64,000 nucleotides of DNA from Cesiribacter sp. SM1. GTDB lineage: Bacteria > Bacteroidota > Bacteroidia > Cytophagales > Cyclobacteriaceae. The notes beneath the pieces are model-generated. The model made no database searches. It saw only the letters and a program-made list of their open reading frames with translations, and had not been told where the DNA came from. Within the stretch, counting starts at the first letter, position 1. Every line of letters starts with the position of its first letter. Shown in pieces: positions 61,535 to 64,000 of the stretch. Both the position numbers and the translations under genes were made by a program. The stretch lies in contig NZ_JAHXBU010000046.1 in NCBI RefSeq assembly GCF_020178975.1, positions 219,401-283,400 of the forward strand, read 5' to 3'.

Positions 61535-64000
61535 TTACTGTGTATCTGTATTACCAGACTCCAGGAGCTGTACCCAGCCTTTCATTTTCTGATGCCGTTT
61601 TTCAGGATCCAGCACCCGGTAAGTTACCTCTACCACATAGTAGTAGGTGCCGTTGCTTAGCATCTCGCCATTGTTGCCCCTGCCCTTCCAGCGAATGTAG
61701 ATATCCGGCTCAGCTCTTTCGGCAGAAGCATAACTGTAAACTTCTTTTCCCCATCTGTTGTAGACGGTGAACTTAACTGATTCTACAAAGCGGGCGCAGT
61801 GGTCTGGTGGCGGAGCCGGCAGCTGGTTTGGCAGCGCCGGGCGCAGCTCTTCATTGAGGCCATCATTGTTCCTGGTGAGCACGTTGGGCAGCCAGTAGTT
61901 GGGGCAGTTATCGCGCATCACCACATTGCTGGAGTCGCTTAAGTTGCCGCTGGTATCTACTGCCCTGATGTAGTAGAAGCCTGCCATGTTATCTTCCATG
62001 CTATGCTCAAACCTGTTGCTGGTAGAGGTGCCTATCACCTCAAAGTCTGTGCCATCGTAAGAGTAGTACACCTGCCAGTAGGCCAGATCATTGCCACAGA
62101 CTGCATCTGTATTTGCATTCCACTCCAGCACATTGGTAAAGACATTCTCCCCGCAGGCTGTATTCTGTATCACCTCCTCACAGCTGCTAAGGTTGCTAAG
62201 CTCAAACTCCAGCGGCGGGCATGGCGGCACCTCATCCTTGAGGTAGGAGCACACCCGCTGTGAGTTGTTCAACAGCGGCTCGGGCACCTGCGGATTGCTG
62301 TAGCTGCCAGAGGTAACCACCAGGTAGCAATACTCCACATCCTCCAGCAATGGTCCTGTGCCTGCATCGGCCCCTGTATCGGTATAGCTAAACCTGATGG
62401 TGGTATTGGCCCCGCCTCCCCTCACTACGTCTACCTGTGCAATGAGCACCATGCGGTCAGGATCAGCTGGATCTACATGGTTGCGGTAAATATCGTGCAG
62501 CGGGTAATCCTCCACAGCATTGGACCACGGCACCTGCGCCTGCCACTGTATGGTGATGTTATCCACCCCCGGCACTGGCTCCAGCCTTACAGTCGAAGCT
62601 GTAGAGGAGCTGTCTACTTCTGTTCCCGAGGCATCCCGAAGCATCACATAGTAGTTATACACCTGGTCCCTGGTGTTCAGCTCCTGGGCCTGATCAATGA
62701 AGACTGTATCAGAAAGATTTGCTCCTATCAGGGTGTAGGGGCCGCCTGTAAAGCCTTCTGACCTGTAGAGGTCGTAACTGTAGGGCGGCTGCACCTCTGC
62801 TGCGTCTATGTCAGGACCAGGCATCCAGCGCACCAGGATCTCTCCTGCAGTCTCGGCTGTTTCTTCGATGCTCACGTTGGTGATCAGAGGAATCTTGGCA
62901 GGCAGGGTAATGCACATCTCCTCGGAGCGTAGGCTCTCCCCGCCGTTTGGCTCCGGCAGCACTGCCACAAAGCGGTAGCAGTAGGTGGCGCCCGGCTTGA
63001 GCCCATCTCCGCCACCATCATCTACAAACGGAAAGCGGTTGAAGGCCCGCACATCCACAAGCTCATAGCCATAGCCGGGAGGCATGCCCGTGATGCAGGT
63101 ATCCAAGGGTACATTGGCACTGCCCTCGCGGCGCCACACCTGGATGAACTGCGCCTGGCTGCAGGCATAGGAGTTCCTGTCGAAGTTTACCTCCACGGCT
63201 CTGCTGCCAACAGGCTCCAGGCTCTCCACCTGCGGGGCCGGAGCCACTACCCTGATGTTCCAGGTCTTGATGTCGGTCAGGCTCACGCCGCCCCCTCTTA
63301 GGTCTCTGGCCCGGAACACCACCTGGTATGGCTGGTCGCGCACATCGATGCACTCGGTCTGCCAGGTAAAGGTAGATTGTGCCGGGGTGGTTAAGTTAGT
63401 ACCTCCGGGGAAGGTGGCTCCAAGATCAAACACACCACCATAAGCAAACACATCTACATTATCTCCGTCAGGATCTGTTACCCTGATGATCTCCTCTATC
63501 CGCTCTCCTGCCACAACACAAATGTCTTCGGGAATCTCCAGCACAGGGGGATTATTGTCAGTGTCCTCAACAATGATCTGCATGTCCCTGGTTACATAGC
63601 CAAGAGAATAGTACCTGCCCTGGATCTTACGCCACTCCTCCACCACAAAGGCTACGTTGTATTCACCCCTGGTTCCGGGGGTGTTCCACACAAGATCTCC
63701 CGTAAATTCATCCAGGGTAAGAAAAGGCTCACCACCTGTGAGGCTGGTGCCATTCCTGGGATCGCCCTCTGGAAAGGTGTTGGGGGGAAAGCGGTAATTC
63801 GCCACCGGAACATTGTTATCCTGCTGGCAAATCACTAAACGATAGGAAAGGCTGTCGCCATCTATATCGTAAGCTCCGGGGTTGTGCAGGTAAACCTTGC
63901 CTACCGCCGCCTTATCCACCGGCGGTACCCGCAGCTGTGGTGTGTTGTTCACCCCAATGAAGGGATCTATCACAATTACGGTCTCTATATAAAATGGCAT
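61535..64000 (-). CDS. Large cell-surface protein with T9SS type B sorting domain, copy 2 (5' part outside window)
   Basis: 821 residues visible; the frame is open through the window end and the true start, with its signal peptide, lies beyond 64000 (the M at 64000 is internal, matching residue ~132 of copy 1). The sequence is the same as copy 1 except for a short block in the C-terminal T9SS domain (KEVYSYASAERAEPDIYIRW here, KEVYFYTSDVKVEPDIYIRW there) and the last residues (LLESGNTDTQ against LLDTGS). Function as for copy 1. Confidence 0.93.
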   Translation of the reverse strand: MPFYIETVIVIDPFIGVNNTPQLRVPPVDKAAVGKVYLHNPGAYDIDGDSLSYRLVICQQDNNVPVANYRFPPNTFPEGDPRNGTSLTGGEPFLTLDEFTGDLVWNTPGTRGEYNVAFVVEEWRKIQGRYYSLGYVTRDMQIIVEDTDNNPPVLEIPEDICVVAGERIEEIIRVTDPDGDNVDVFAYGGVFDLGATFPGGTNLTTPAQSTFTWQTECIDVRDQPYQVVFRARDLRGGGVSLTDIKTWNIRVVAPAPQVESLEPVGSRAVEVNFDRNSYACSQAQFIQVWRREGSANVPLDTCITGMPPGYGYELVDVRAFNRFPFVDDGGGDGLKPGATYCYRFVAVLPEPNGGESLRSEEMCITLPAKIPLITNVSIEETAETAGEILVRWMPGPDIDAAEVQPPYSYDLYRSEGFTGGPYTLIGANLSDTVFIDQAQELNTRDQVYNYYVMLRDASGTEVDSSSTASTVRLEPVPGVDNITIQWQAQVPWSNAVEDYPLHDIYRNHVDPADPDRMVLIAQVDVVRGGGANTTIRFSYTDTGADAGTGPLLEDVEYCYLVVTSGSYSNPQVPEPLLNNSQRVCSYLKDEVPPCPPLEFELSNLSSCEEVIQNTACGENVFTNVLEWNANTDAVCGNDLAYWQVYYSYDGTDFEVIGTSTSNRFEHSMEDNMAGFYYIRAVDTSGNLSDSSNVVMRDNCPNYWLPNVLTRNNDGLNEELRPALPNQLPAPPPDHCARFVESVKFTVYNRWGKEVYSYASAERAEPDIYIRWKGRGNNGEMLSNGTYYYVVEVTYRVLDPEKRHQKMKGWVQLLESGNTDTQ
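61561..64000. repeat. Direct repeat of at least 2440 bp, copy B (partner 58393-60832)
   Basis: Head-to-tail partner of copy A. The only seen differences are in 61652-61736. The repeat reaches the window end and continues beyond. Confidence 0.9.

Noticed and set aside
58835..63443. Pairs of identical small ORFs on the plus strand (e.g. 58835-59095 and 62003-62263)
   Set aside because: They repeat only because they are antisense shadows of the two duplicated surface protein genes.
1..64000. tRNA, rRNA, insertion sequences, prophage or defence genes
   Set aside because: None seen by reading both strands; intergenic gaps are short and no transposase, integrase or restriction-type domain occurs among the ORFs.

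Overview
The window looks like a chromosomal segment of a free-living, gliding-type member of the Bacteroidota, most likely order Cytophagales. The evidence is the presence of families largely confined to that phylum (DUF3667, DUF4905), Por/type IX secretion (T9SS) sorting domains of both type A (43.5 kb) and type B (58.4 and 61.5 kb), several small outer-membrane beta-barrels, TAnnTTTG-type -7 promoter boxes instead of TATAAT, a bifunctional hisB and a SpeA of about 460 residues. The genus cannot be fixed from the sequence. Almost everything is housekeeping metabolism or envelope biology. I see no rRNA, tRNA, insertion sequence, prophage or CRISPR array.

Layout: 1-3.8 kb holds the 3' end of pyrE, a TIGR02757 protein, an unknown membrane protein, a LysM/DPBB protein and a DUF4905 protein. 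3.8-6.5 kb is an nfeD-kdsB-gamma carbonic anhydrase operon. 6.5-13.8 kb carries a putative barrel protein, DUF3667, hemL, a TPR/periplasmic-binding protein, guaA and a secreted His-rich protein. 14-19.5 kb is SIMPL followed (reading right to left) by a hisG-hisD-hisC-hisB operon preceded by an unannotated His-rich leader peptide. 19.5-24 kb has dps, the SUI1/YciH factor, menA, glutathione peroxidase and argS. 24.2-26.7 kb is a divergent arginase/arginine decarboxylase pair. 26.8-34.3 kb has surface proteins, a 1051-residue BNR/sortilin protein, a GT2 and a LolC/E permease. 34.3-39.4 kb has NamZ, a GNAT, fmt-folA and an orphan PaaN. 39.5-43.8 kb is one large secreted subtilase. 43.8-49.6 kb has DUF4197, cinA, a 2-oxoacid dehydrogenase E2 and a TPR-SpoIIE phosphatase. 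49.7-54.6 kb is the biotin region (bioF-bioD-bioA plus a separated bioB). 54.7-58.4 kb has sppA, folK, fabD and a DCC protein. 58.4-64 kb holds two head-to-tail, nearly identical T9SS type B surface proteins, the second cut by the window end.

The most interesting items are: (i) a 27-codon leader ORF with ten histidine codons between a promoter and hisG, with short competing hairpins and a pyrimidine run, which reads as a histidine attenuator; (ii) exact or near-exact TAnnTTTG boxes only 3-6 nt from the start codons of this leader, guaA, bioF and the DUF3667 gene, suggesting leaderless mRNAs; (iii) the giant tandem duplication, identical by reading over more than 2 kb but with one 85-bp patch carrying about 20 substitutions inside the secretion-signal domain; (iv) a heptanucleotide tandem repeat between convergent genes at 53.5 kb. 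I found no mobile defence island or wholly novel gene system.
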